DNA of 22,372 nucleotides from JAIBJN01 sp035461525. GTDB lineage: Bacteria; Actinomycetota; Thermoleophilia; Gaiellales; Gaiellaceae. The first letter of the stretch is position 1; each line of letters begins with the position of its first letter. A model generated the notes under the pieces. That model had not been told where the DNA came from. It searched no databases and saw only the letters and a program-made list of their open reading frames with translations. The DNA lies in NCBI GenBank assembly GCA_035461525.1, contig DATHVD010000017.1, positions 1 through 22,372 on the forward strand, read 5' to 3'. The translations under genes and the position numbers were made by a program. Below, in pieces: positions 1 through 7,402 of this stretch.

Positions 1-1121
1 GGCTCGAGTACGTGACCGCCGCGCTGCCGGGCGAGCCAGTGTCCGTCGTCGCGGCGGTCGGCTCCGAGAGAGCCTCGCTGGATCTAGTCGTCCCGGGCGC
101 ATCGGTCATCGAGCGGAAGCCGGCCGCCCAGGGGCGCCTGCCCGAGCAGTTCTTCGGCAAGAGTTGGGGGCAGTCCGCGTTCGCCGTTCTCATCGGGCTC
201 ATCGTCCTCGTCGCCGTGGGGTTCCTGTTCGCCTCGCCGAAGGGCTCCTGGCTCAAGGGCCGCCTCGATCCCCACGTGACCGGGGCGAGCCGGGCGATCA
301 AGCCCAGCGAGCGCGAGCGTATGCGCTTCGCCACCGGCCTCTTCCGCGTCACCGAGTCGTCCCTCGGGAGCCTGAAGCCGTGGAAGGCCATCGACCGCAT
401 ACTGGAGCGCGCCGACCTGCCGCTGCGCACCGTCGAGTTCGTCTACATGATGGTCGGCGCCGGAATCGTGACCGCGCTGCTCGCCGGTGCAGCCACGCGG
501 TCGCTTCTGCCCCTGGTGGTCGGATTCGCGGTGGGAGCCCTGATCCCCTACGTCGTCGTCGCCTTCAAGGCGCGCCGGCGAGTGAAGGCTTTCGAGGACC
601 AGCTCCCCGATCTTCTGATCACGTTGGCGGCGGCGCTCAAGGCGGGGCACAGCTTCCGGCAGGGGCTCCAGAGCGTGGTCGACGAGGATCAACCCCCCGC
701 GTCGAAGGAACTCAAGCGCGTGCTCACCGAGACCCGCCTCGGCCGCCCGATGGACGAGGCGCTCGGCGACATGGCACGGCGGCTGGGATCGAAGAACTTC
801 GAGTTCGTCATCACCGCCGTCACGATCCAGCGCCAGGTGGGCGGTAGCCTCGCGACGCTCTTCGACATGGTTGCGGACACCGTGCGGACCAGGCAGCAGT
901 TCGCGAAGAAGATCAAGGGTCTGACCGCGATGGGTCGTGCCTCCGCGTACGTTCTGGTCGCGCTGCCGTTCTTCCTCGCCGGCATCCTCACGCTCATGAA
1001 CTCGGAGTACATGAGCCCGCTCTGGCGCTCGAGCACCGGCCACAAGCTCCTCATCGGGATGGTCGTGATGATGGGGCTCGGCTCCCTCCTCCTCCGCAAG
1101 ATCGTGAACTTCAGGTACTGA
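1..1121 (+). CDS. tadB: TadB-like type II secretion system F-family membrane protein (5' partial)
   Basis: This is an inner-membrane platform protein of a Tad/Flp-type pilus secretion machine, where TadB and TadC are thought to anchor the assembly ATPase. A GTG lies at 12, but the frame is open to the window edge (codons for L-E-Y precede it). The first 35 or so residues look like the tail of a folded domain rather than a fresh N-terminus, so I treat the gene as 5' truncated. Numbering from position 12: a membrane helix at about 56-75, two close helices at 142-185, a GspF/T2SSF domain at about 196-325 (helical, with LPDLL and the AGHS turn typical of TadB), and two C-terminal helices at about 310-330 and 345-363. 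The stop at 1119-1121 is one base before the tadC ATG, so the two are surely cotranscribed. Some actinobacterial TadB proteins carry an N-terminal von Willebrand A domain, and the missing part may be one (inference). Confidence 0.85.
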   Translation, partial: LEYVTAALPGEPVSVVAAVGSERASLDLVVPGASVIERKPAAQGRLPEQFFGKSWGQSAFAVLIGLIVLVAVGFLFASPKGSWLKGRLDPHVTGASRAIKPSERERMRFATGLFRVTESSLGSLKPWKAIDRILERADLPLRTVEFVYMMVGAGIVTALLAGAATRSLLPLVVGFAVGALIPYVVVAFKARRRVKAFEDQLPDLLITLAAALKAGHSFRQGLQSVVDEDQPPASKELKRVLTETRLGRPMDEALGDMARRLGSKNFEFVITAVTIQRQVGGSLATLFDMVADTVRTRQQFAKKIKGLTAMGRASAYVLVALPFFLAGILTLMNSEYMSPLWRSSTGHKLLIGMVVMMGLGSLLLRKIVNFRY

Positions 1122-1122
1122 C

Positions 1123-2043
1123 ATGATGGTCTTGCTACTGATCCTCGCCGGCTGCTCCGTCGCATTCGCGTTCTTCCTCCTCATGGAGGTCGCCACCGCC
1201 CCGGCGCGAGAGCGCATGGGCTCCGTCAGGCGAGCCGCCAACTACGGCGTCCAGCGGATCCGGCGCCCGGGCATGCTCGCGGACGGGACGTTCCGCGAGC
1301 GGGCGTTCATCCCGCTGAAGACGGGTCTCGCCCGCGTCGTCCTCAGGCTGACCCCTCGCTCGAGCGCTCAGTCGGTGGCCGTCAAGCTCATGAACGCCGG
1401 TCTCTCGCGGCGGATCTCGCCGACCGGCTTCCTCGCGTCGAAGGGGCTTCTAGCCGTAGGCGGGTTCCTTGGAGGCCAGCTGCTCGCGGGGATCACGGGA
1501 TCGCTCGCCTCGCGCGGCGTCCTCATCGGGTTGTTCGCGGCGGGGGTCGCCTTCATGGCTCCCGACGTCGTCCTGACCTTCAAGACGAGGAGCCGCAAGG
1601 AGATCCTCCGCGCGGAGCTACCCGACGCGCTCGACCTGTTGGCGGTCTCGGTCGAGGCGGGGCTCGGGTTCGACGGGGCGATCGCCAAGCTCACCGAGCA
1701 CATGGACGGTCCGCTCGCAGAGGAGTTCGCGCTCGCCCTCGGTGAGATGCGGATCGGCGAGAGTAGGCAGAACGCCCTCACGAAGATGATGCACCGCGTG
1801 GATACGCCCGAGTTCTCGGCCTTCGTGCGAGCCATCATCCAGGCCGATCAACTCGGCATCTCGCTCGGACACATCCTCAAGGTGCAGGCATCCGATAGCC
1901 GCACCCGACGTCAGTTGGCGGCGGAGGAACGGGCGATGAAGGCACCGATAAAGATGCTCTTCCCGACGGTCCTCTTCATCTTCCCGGCGATGTTCATCGT
2001 CATCCTCGGGCCGGCGTTCCTTAACCTCGCCGAGATCTTCTGA
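1123..2043 (+). CDS. tadC: TadC-like type II secretion system F-family protein
   Basis: This 306-residue membrane protein is the usual partner of TadB in Tad pilus platforms. It has an N-terminal helix (about 2-22), a cytoplasmic stretch with basic patches, two helices at about 106-150, and a GspF domain at about 167-292 opening with ELPDALDLLAVSVEAG, the characteristic TadC/GspF helix turn. A final hydrophobic helix lies at 278-300. The length is normal for the family. The ATG at 1123 follows the upstream stop by one base, so translation is probably coupled; a second ATG follows at once (1126) and either could serve. The ATPase, pilin and prepilin peptidase genes of a complete Tad locus are not in the window and should lie to the left. 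Confidence 0.88.
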   Translation: MMVLLLILAGCSVAFAFFLLMEVATAPARERMGSVRRAANYGVQRIRRPGMLADGTFRERAFIPLKTGLARVVLRLTPRSSAQSVAVKLMNAGLSRRISPTGFLASKGLLAVGGFLGGQLLAGITGSLASRGVLIGLFAAGVAFMAPDVVLTFKTRSRKEILRAELPDALDLLAVSVEAGLGFDGAIAKLTEHMDGPLAEEFALALGEMRIGESRQNALTKMMHRVDTPEFSAFVRAIIQADQLGISLGHILKVQASDSRTRRQLAAEERAMKAPIKMLFPTVLFIFPAMFIVILGPAFLNLAEIF

Positions 2044-2069
2044 CGGCGGCGAATGGGGGCGGAGCAGAC

Positions 2070-3497
2070 GTGATGAGCGACGACACGGGCAGCACCCGGA
2101 GCCTGAGGCAGGCCGAGACCGAGACGGGCTTCGGCACCGGTCTACGTGGGAAGCTCAGGGAACGGCTCGCCCCGGTCGAATCCCCGGTCGGCGCCCCGCC
2201 CGAGGAGGCCGGCGCCACTCCGGAGCCCGTCGATGGGCAGCGCCCGAACGGCGCGCACCCCGTCGCCGAGACCGACACCCTGCGTGCCGAGCTGGCCGCC
2301 TCGATCGACCGCGAGAGCTCCTTGCGGACGGAGCTCGCCGCAGCGTTCGAGGCGCGCGAGGGGAGTGCCTCGGCGCAAGACGATGCGGCCCGTTCGGCCG
2401 AGCTGGACGCTCGCGCGTCCCGGCTCGTCGCGGTCGAGCAGGAGCTCGAGCTCCGCGAGGCGCGACTCGTCGAGCAGGTGCAGCACGTTCGCGAGGAGCG
2501 GGAACGCCTGACCGAGCTCGAGACGCGGCTCGCGCAGGCCGACGCCGCGACAGCGGAGCGCAGCGATCGGCTCGAGGCCAAACTCACCGAGATCGAGCAG
2601 GGAGACCGAGAACGCGAGACGCTTGCCGCCGGCCTCGCCGAGCAGACACAGGCCCTCGCCGACCAGGCACAGGCCCTCGCTGCGCAGGAGGAGAAGCTGG
2701 CTCGCCACGAGCAGGAGGTTGCGACCCGCGAGATGGAGATAGACGCGCACCGCGGGGAGCGTGAGGGCCTCCTGCGGGCTCAAGAGAGCGAGCTTGCCGC
2801 GCGCGAGAGCGCTCTCGCGGAGCGTGAGCGGGAGGTGCAGACGGATCTCTCGCGTGTTCACGCGCGGGAGGCGGAGCTCGCGGAGCGTGAGGCTGGTCTG
2901 CGCTCGCGGGAGGAGGGTGTTCGTGCCGAGGCTGAGCGGGTCGAGCGGGAGCTCTCCGCGCGCGGTCGTGCGGTCGAGGAGGCGGGCGAGCGGCTGGCCG
3001 AGTTCGAGCGGCGGGAGGCGGAGCTGGCAGCCCGCGAGGCCGAGATCGAGCGCCGTGAGGCTCAGCGTGCCCAGGGCGCGTCCGAGGCTGCGAGGGCGGT
3101 CGAGGAGCGGCTGCGGGCACGCGAGCGAGAGCTCGCGGAGCGTGAGGCTGAGTTCGCGAACGCCGGGAATGTTGCCGACTCCGCTGTCAAGCGCCTCGAG
3201 CGACGCGAGATGCGGATCGCCGAGATGGAGGACGCACTCCGCGAGCGCCTGCGCGAGCTCGACGAACGCGAGTCGAGCGTCGAGGGCCGGGAAGCGAGCG
3301 TCGAGGCCGACCTCGAGATCCGCGAGGACAAGCTCGAGCGCCGCGAGGAGGAGCTCGCCGCCCTCCAGGAGCGGCTCGGCCAGAAGGAGTCCGAGCTTGC
3401 CGTCTACGTCGCCCAGGTGCAGGAGCAGCTGAAGAGGCGCGAGGACGAGTGGTGGGAGAAGGTGACGGGCGGAGAGCCCGTCGCCGACGGACGCTAG
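2070..3497 (+). CDS. Long charged coiled-coil protein downstream of tadC
   Basis: I do not recognise a family. The 475-residue product starts at GTG 2070 or the adjacent ATG 2073; GGAG at 2061-2064 fits the ATG better (8-base spacing). Residues 1-65 are Pro/Gly-rich and probably disordered. From about 68 to 460 the chain is almost uninterrupted helix made of Glu, Arg, Ala and Leu, with heptads of the form R-E-A-E-L-A-x in constant phase between about 245 and 350. There is no signal peptide or membrane helix, and the only tryptophans are a WW pair near the C-terminus. It follows tadC by 26 bases on the same strand, so it may be a cytoplasmic scaffold or polar tether for the pilus machine (inference). 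The dense E/R pattern could also form a single stable alpha helix. Its stop codon overlaps that of the convergent Nudix gene. Confidence 0.8.
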   Translation: MMSDDTGSTRSLRQAETETGFGTGLRGKLRERLAPVESPVGAPPEEAGATPEPVDGQRPNGAHPVAETDTLRAELAASIDRESSLRTELAAAFEAREGSASAQDDAARSAELDARASRLVAVEQELELREARLVEQVQHVREERERLTELETRLAQADAATAERSDRLEAKLTEIEQGDRERETLAAGLAEQTQALADQAQALAAQEEKLARHEQEVATREMEIDAHRGEREGLLRAQESELAARESALAEREREVQTDLSRVHAREAELAEREAGLRSREEGVRAEAERVERELSARGRAVEEAGERLAEFERREAELAAREAEIERREAQRAQGASEAARAVEERLRARERELAEREAEFANAGNVADSAVKRLERREMRIAEMEDALRERLRELDERESSVEGREASVEADLEIREDKLERREEELAALQERLGQKESELAVYVAQVQEQLKRREDEWWEKVTGGEPVADGR

Positions 3498-4186
3498 CGC
3501 TGGGCCGGCGCGCCCCCGGCGGGGCTCTGCTTGCTCCGGGTGTCGAGCGCCTCCCACGCGGCCAGGGTGTCGGCCGAGACCTGGGCGCCCAGCTCGGCCG
3601 GAGAGCGGGTCCAGGCGAGCTCGGCGACCTTGACGGGATCGGGCCTCGGCTCCGCGCCCGGGCGGAGGCGGGCGCGGTAGACGACGAGCGCCGAGCCGGT
3701 GGCGTCGTTGGTCACGGCCGCGACCGGCCGGAAGCCCTCGAGGTCGGGCTCCTCGAGCCCGACCTCTTCGGCGGCGTCGGCGAGCACGGCTTCCCGCGGC
3801 GTCTCCCCGGGCCTGAGCCCCCCGGAGGCGGACGCGGTCCAGAGCAGCGGGTCGCGGCCGATGGACGGCCCCCGGAGCTGGAAGAGCGTCGCGCCCTCGG
3901 CCCGCTCGACGAAGAGCTGCACGCCGAGCGCGAAGCCGAGCCGGTAGGCGAGGGACGGCTCCTCGAAGACGACCATCGCCTCCGCGTAGCGACCGTGCCG
4001 CTGCAGGATCGCGCCGTCGCGGGAGATGCCGTGGCAGAACGCGATCGGCCCGTCGAAGCGCCCGCTCGTCCGGGCGAGGACCCCGGCGGCGTCTCCGACC
4101 GCGCCTCGCACCGGCCCGTCGAGCGGCGGGGCGAACGGGAAGGGGCGAAAGCGGGGCTCGCCGTCGAGCGGGACGATCGCGCGCAT
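3494..4186 (-). CDS. Nudix-domain protein with a diverged Nudix box
   Basis: This 230-residue cytoplasmic protein carries a Nudix fold, the family that hydrolyses nucleoside diphosphates linked to another moiety; the substrate cannot be inferred. The Nudix box is at residues 122-144. G122, E128, E140, E141, G143 and L144 fit the pattern Gx5Ex7REUxEExGU, but the RE pair is replaced by Ala136-Asp137. Asp may stand in for the metal-binding glutamate, so activity is possible but not certain. The first 110 residues form an additional N-terminal region. I chose the ATG at 4186 because coding character begins there. No good Shine-Dalgarno precedes it, and the frame stays open further upstream through unrelated pseudogene sequence. 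The stop overlaps the convergent coiled-coil gene by four bases. Confidence 0.75.
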   Translation of the reverse strand: MRAIVPLDGEPRFRPFPFAPPLDGPVRGAVGDAAGVLARTSGRFDGPIAFCHGISRDGAILQRHGRYAEAMVVFEEPSLAYRLGFALGVQLFVERAEGATLFQLRGPSIGRDPLLWTASASGGLRPGETPREAVLADAAEEVGLEEPDLEGFRPVAAVTNDATGSALVVYRARLRPGAEPRPDPVKVAELAWTRSPAELGAQVSADTLAAWEALDTRSKQSPAGGAPAQR

Positions 4187-4199
4187 CCGGCAAGTCTGG

Positions 4200-4650
4200 C
4201 GGACCCGTGCGACGGGGCGCAGCGGTCCTGGGGCGTGAAGCGGTTCTCGACGGTGCTCGGCCTCGGGTCGAGAGCGCCGTCGTAGTAGTCTCCGAGGCTC
4301 GTGGCGATCTCGTCTCCGGGATGGTGAACTCGGAGGTGAAGCTCGGCCCGAGAACGCCGCCGCGCTGGTCGAGGACAAGCCGCTCGCGTGTCCCCGGCGA
4401 GTCGGCGATCTGGATCGTGTCGGCGTTCGTCTTCGTCTCGCCGCCGCGAGGCGCCGGCGTGGGCGCCGAGCCAGAGCTCGCCGTCGACGACCACGAGGGC
4501 CGCGTGCGACCTGGGCGCGATCGTCGCCGTCACGACGCGCGTGGACGCGTCGAACGAGCACGATTTCGCCGCCGCCTGGACGGCCGCGGCCAGCGCGATG
4601 CAGGCGACGACGAGCAGGGTGCGTGCGGTCGGATTTCTCGTGTTCTCCCC
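4200..4650 (-). pseudogene. Decayed single-module relative of the RTX-like secreted protein (copy B)
   Basis: Three minus-strand frames must be joined to follow this remnant. It opens with a good signal-peptide core (TARTLLVVACIALAAAVQA) and a match to the start of the intact neighbour (KSCSFD, then GELWLGA). It shifts frame near 4455 to read TNADTIQIAD and LVLDQRGGVLGPSF, then shifts back near 4310 to read EIATSLGDYYD. From there it jumps to the family's C-terminal motif (DPRPSTVEN). The calcium-binding repeat block is absent. A Shine-Dalgarno-like GGGGGAG (4647-4653) is followed by ACG where a start codon would be expected, suggesting ATG was lost. The 3' end runs into the Nudix gene. I infer a dead paralogue; multiple independent lesions argue against a single sequencing error. 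Confidence 0.7.
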
Positions 4651-4738
4651 CAGCCAACGGTGGCTCGGGCGGCCTGAGGCTGGAGGTCGTACCGCTCGAT
4701 GCAAGAGCCGGATCCCGAGACTGCCCATCGGTCTGGTC

Positions 4739-4763
4739 CCGAGCCGCGATCGACGCGGCTCGG
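4739..4763 (-). terminator. Hairpin downstream of pseudogene copy A
   Basis: A perfect 10-bp stem (CCGAGCCGCG with CGCGGCTCGG) has a five-base loop and starts 25 bases after the stop of pseudogene copy A in its transcription direction. There is no T-run, as is common in very GC-rich genomes. It is probably the terminator of the once-functional copy. Confidence 0.5.
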
Positions 4764-4787
4764 TCCCGCACCAAGGGCCCTCAGGTC

Positions 4788-5300
4788 CTAGAGTGGAAAG
4801 AGCTGCTCGACCGCGATCGGATTCGGGTCGACGCCCGCGTCGTCGTGCGCGACGTCCACGCCGGGCCGCCGTGGATCTGCGTGTCGACCTCGCGTCGTCG
4901 GCGTGGAGGGCGTCGTCGCCGAACCCGCCGCCGCCGAGGGCGTGGATCTCAATCTCGAGGATCCCGGGTGTGAACGTGGCGTCCACGTCGCCGTCGGTCC
5001 TCAGAGCCATCCCGTGCTGGCCCGGAGCGATCGTGTCGTCGTCCTCGGTCGGGTAGACGACGATCCGGTAGTTCGCCGAGGTGGGCATCGATCTCGATCT
5101 CGGGAATGTTGAACCCGGGCGTGAAGCCGGGGCCGCAGACGCCGCCGCGGTGATCGAGCGTCACCACCTCGCGTCGCCCGGAGCCGGCCGCGAGCGTCGC
5201 GGTCACCTTCTTGGCTTCGGCGGCGTTCGCGCAGGACTCGGCCGCGGCCGCAGCCGGCTCGGGCGAGCGCCGCCGCCAACGCGACGCTGACGATTCACGT
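4788..5300 (-). pseudogene. Decayed single-module relative of the RTX-like secreted protein (copy A)
   Basis: Reading the minus strand from about 5260, the frame gives AESCANAAEAKKVTATLAAG, matching the start of the mature intact neighbour. It then skips about 35 residues and continues as REVVTLDHRGGVCGPGFTPG and NIPEIEI. Near 5080 the frame shifts to give YRIVVYP, DDTIAPGQHGMAL and TDGDVDATFTPGILEIEIHA. The whole Gly/Asp repeat array is then missing and the C-terminal segment follows (DDALHADDA). Two more shifts, near 4890 and 4870, lead to IHGGP and then GVDPNPIAVEQLFPL, ending in a stop at 4788-4790. The intact protein ends in the equivalent DPAPVAVEFLHPL. No signal peptide or start codon can be joined in frame. 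The 5' boundary is approximate; 5300-5400 shows nothing recognisable except an 8-base direct repeat GAGGGGTC at 5378 and 5391. Confidence 0.72.
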
Positions 5301-5400
5301 CCACGTGAAGCGCAAGGCAACCCCCGCTGTTCTCCCGCAGGGTTCCCCTGCCCCCGCGGGTCGGGCAACCGCCTGCGGAGGGGTCTAGACGAGGGGTCAG

Positions 5401-5434
5401 GAAGGGGGCTCCGGGCGAGCCCGGAGCCCCCTTC
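5401..5434 (-). terminator. Strong hairpin terminator of the RTX-like gene
   Basis: A perfect 16-bp stem (5401-5416 with 5419-5434; left arm GAAGGGGGCTCCGGGC) closes on a two-base centre. It lies 14 bases beyond the stop of the gene at 5448-7244. Reading the minus strand, the stem is followed by CTGACC with no U-tract. It is the strongest palindrome I noticed in the window. Confidence 0.8.
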
Positions 5435-5447
5435 TCGAGCTTCTCGG

Positions 5448-7244
5448 CTAGAGCGGATGCAGGAACTCGACCGCGACCGGCGCCGGGTCGATCCCGGCGT
5501 CGTAGTACGCCGTGTCCGTTCCCTGCCCACCGTGGATGGAGACGTCTGCGGCGCCGTCGTCGGCATGGAGGGTGTCGTTGCCGCCGGCGCCGTTGAACGT
5601 GTCGGCGCCCGCGCCTCCGGTCATCGTGTCGTCGCCGTCCTGGCCGTTGAGCTTGTCGCCGCCGGCGCCGCCGAGGATCGTGTCGTTGCCGCCGTAGCCG
5701 CTCAGGGTGTCCGCGCCGCCGCCGCCGACGAGCAGGTCCGCGAAGTCGCTGCCGGTGAGGGTGTCCCCGGCATCGCCTGCGCGCAGCGTGACCGGGCCCT
5801 GGAAGACCTGGCCGGCGCCGTAGCCGCCGCGGGCGGTGATGACGTTGCTCGCCCCGTTGCCCCCGATCAGCTCGATCGAGCCCGGCAGGACGGCGAACGT
5901 CACGTCCACGTCCGAGTCGGCGTTGAACGAGACGCCCTTGTTGCCGACGACGAGGACGCCGGCGCCGTCGGCGCCGCGGATCGTCACCTCGTCCGCGGCG
6001 TCGCCGAGGTCGAGCTCGAGCTCGATCTCGGCGAGGCCGGTTCCCTCGGCGCTCCTGCCGGGGGCGAGCGCCCCGCCCGACTGGTCGACGAGCAGGCGCT
6101 CGACCGAGCCGGCGGGCGCGAGGACCTTGATCGTGTCCGTGTTCGCCGTCGTGGCCGCCTCGCAGGCGCTCGGCGTCGCGCCGAAGTGGATCGCTCCGCC
6201 GACGACCGCGAGGGTCGCCTGCGCGCCTGCCGCCATGCTGGCCGTGACGGTGCCCGAGCCCTCGTCGTAGACGCAGGCGCCGCCCGGGGGCGGAGGCGGA
6301 GGCGGCGGGCCGCTGTCGACGATCCTGTTCTCGACCGCGATCGTGCTCGGGTCGACCGGGTCGACCGTCGCCGTGTCCACCCCGGGCCCGCCGTGGATGG
6401 AGGTGTCGGCCTCGCCGTCGTTGGCCTCGATCGTGTCGTTGCCAAAGCCGCCCAGGAGCGCGTCCGCGCCGGGACCGCCGACGATGAGGTCGTCGCCCTC
6501 GCTGCCGGAGAGCTGATCGTTGCCCGGGCCGCCCAGGAGCACGTCGTTGTCGCCCTGCGCGCTGATCACGTCGTTCCCCGCGCCGCCGTCGAGATGGTCC
6601 GCGCGGGCGCTGCCCACGAGCTCGTCGTCGCCCTCCCCGCCGTAAAGCCAGAGCGGTCCCTGGAAAGCGAGGCCGGCGCCGCCCTGGCCGCGGCCGTTGA
6701 CGAAGTCGTCGCCCTCGAGGGCGTGAATCTCCAGCTCGAGCACGCCCGGGGAGAAGAGCACGTCCACGTCGCCGTCCGTGTTCAGCGCCATCCCGTTCTG
6801 CCCGGGCGCGATCGTGTCATTCGCCGAGGTGCCCCAGACCACGATCCTGTCGTTGGTGTCCCCCAACGCCGTCGCGATCTCGATCTCGGGGATGTTGAAC
6901 TCTGGCGAGAAGCCCGGCCCGAGCAGGCCGTCGCGCTGATCCAGCGTCAACACCTCTCGAGTCCCCACGTTCCCCGCGATCTCGATCGAGTCCGTGTTCG
7001 TCGTCGTCGCGCCGCCGCAGGGCGCCGGCGTCGCGCCGAACCAGAGCTCGCCCGAGGCCATCACCTTGAGGGTCGCTTCCGAGCCTGCCGTCACCGTCGC
7101 CGTCACGACCTTCGACCCCGCGTCGTACGCGCAGGACTCGAGCGTCGCGGCGCCCGAGGAGCCCGCGCCGACGAGCAGCATCGCAACCGAGGCGGCGAGC
7201 ACGCCGAGGCGCGCAGTCGCCGAAAATCGCCTTCCAGCCTTCAC
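5448..7244 (-). CDS. Secreted two-module RTX-like (haemolysin-type calcium-binding repeat) protein
   Basis: The product is a 598-residue exported protein. GTG 7244 was chosen because GGGAGG (7251-7256) sits six bases upstream and an ideal signal peptide follows (cleavage near A33). Two homologous modules, about 36-310 and 322-598, are separated by eight prolines (313-320). Each has a beta-rich region with a Cys pair (C38/C76 and C324/C361), a shared FGATP and NTD-I motif, a D-x-DVD-x-F segment, and FQGP. Each then has Gly/Asp nonapeptide-like repeats of the GGxGxD type (about 203-275 and 490-562) and a closing D/VSIHGGxGxDTA segment. Such repeats bind Ca2+ in RTX proteins; there is no enzyme domain or recognised adhesin head, so the role is unknown (surface or matrix protein likely). 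Two decayed single-module relatives lie just downstream. Confidence 0.85.
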   Translation of the reverse strand: MKAGRRFSATARLGVLAASVAMLLVGAGSSGAATLESCAYDAGSKVVTATVTAGSEATLKVMASGELWFGATPAPCGGATTTNTDSIEIAGNVGTREVLTLDQRDGLLGPGFSPEFNIPEIEIATALGDTNDRIVVWGTSANDTIAPGQNGMALNTDGDVDVLFSPGVLELEIHALEGDDFVNGRGQGGAGLAFQGPLWLYGGEGDDELVGSARADHLDGGAGNDVISAQGDNDVLLGGPGNDQLSGSEGDDLIVGGPGADALLGGFGNDTIEANDGEADTSIHGGPGVDTATVDPVDPSTIAVENRIVDSGPPPPPPPPGGACVYDEGSGTVTASMAAGAQATLAVVGGAIHFGATPSACEAATTANTDTIKVLAPAGSVERLLVDQSGGALAPGRSAEGTGLAEIELELDLGDAADEVTIRGADGAGVLVVGNKGVSFNADSDVDVTFAVLPGSIELIGGNGASNVITARGGYGAGQVFQGPVTLRAGDAGDTLTGSDFADLLVGGGGADTLSGYGGNDTILGGAGGDKLNGQDGDDTMTGGAGADTFNGAGGNDTLHADDGAADVSIHGGQGTDTAYYDAGIDPAPVAVEFLHPL

Positions 7245-7299
7245 CGCAAACCTCCCGTCGCCCACGAGGACCCCCAACAGCGTCCACCTGCGACCACTG

Positions 7300-7328
7300 A
7301 CGCTAGTCGAGCGGCAGGGCCGCCACAA
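7300..7328 (-). promoter_or_regulatory. Possible promoter of the RTX-like gene
   Basis: Read on the minus strand, TTGTGG (7323-7328) and TAGCGT (7300-7305) are separated by 17 bases and resemble actinobacterial -35 and -10 boxes. Transcription would start near 7293, giving a leader of about 50 bases. The 158-base gap 7245-7402 also has to hold the promoter of the divergent topoisomerase gene, for which I see no convincing boxes. Confidence 0.35.
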
Positions 7329-7402
7329 GGCCTCGCGCGAAGACCTAGCCGAGAGTCGAGGAGCCATGTTCGGCCCCGCCGGGTTGAGGGGACACATGCT
7401 CG

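Noticed and set aside
84..1241. A 385-residue open frame on the minus strand opposite the tadB-like gene
   Set aside because: It has no start context, is charged and low-complexity, and is antisense to a clear membrane protein.
2142..4193. A 683-residue open frame on the minus strand opposite the coiled-coil gene and through the Nudix region
   Set aside because: The Leu/Arg-rich translation is the complement of Glu/Arg heptad codons, and the frame differs from the true Nudix frame.
5378..5398. Direct repeat GAGGGGTC spaced 13 bases, upstream of pseudogene copy A
   Set aside because: It is eight bases in a GC-rich spacer with no promoter boxes nearby, next to a dead gene. Too little to call an operator.
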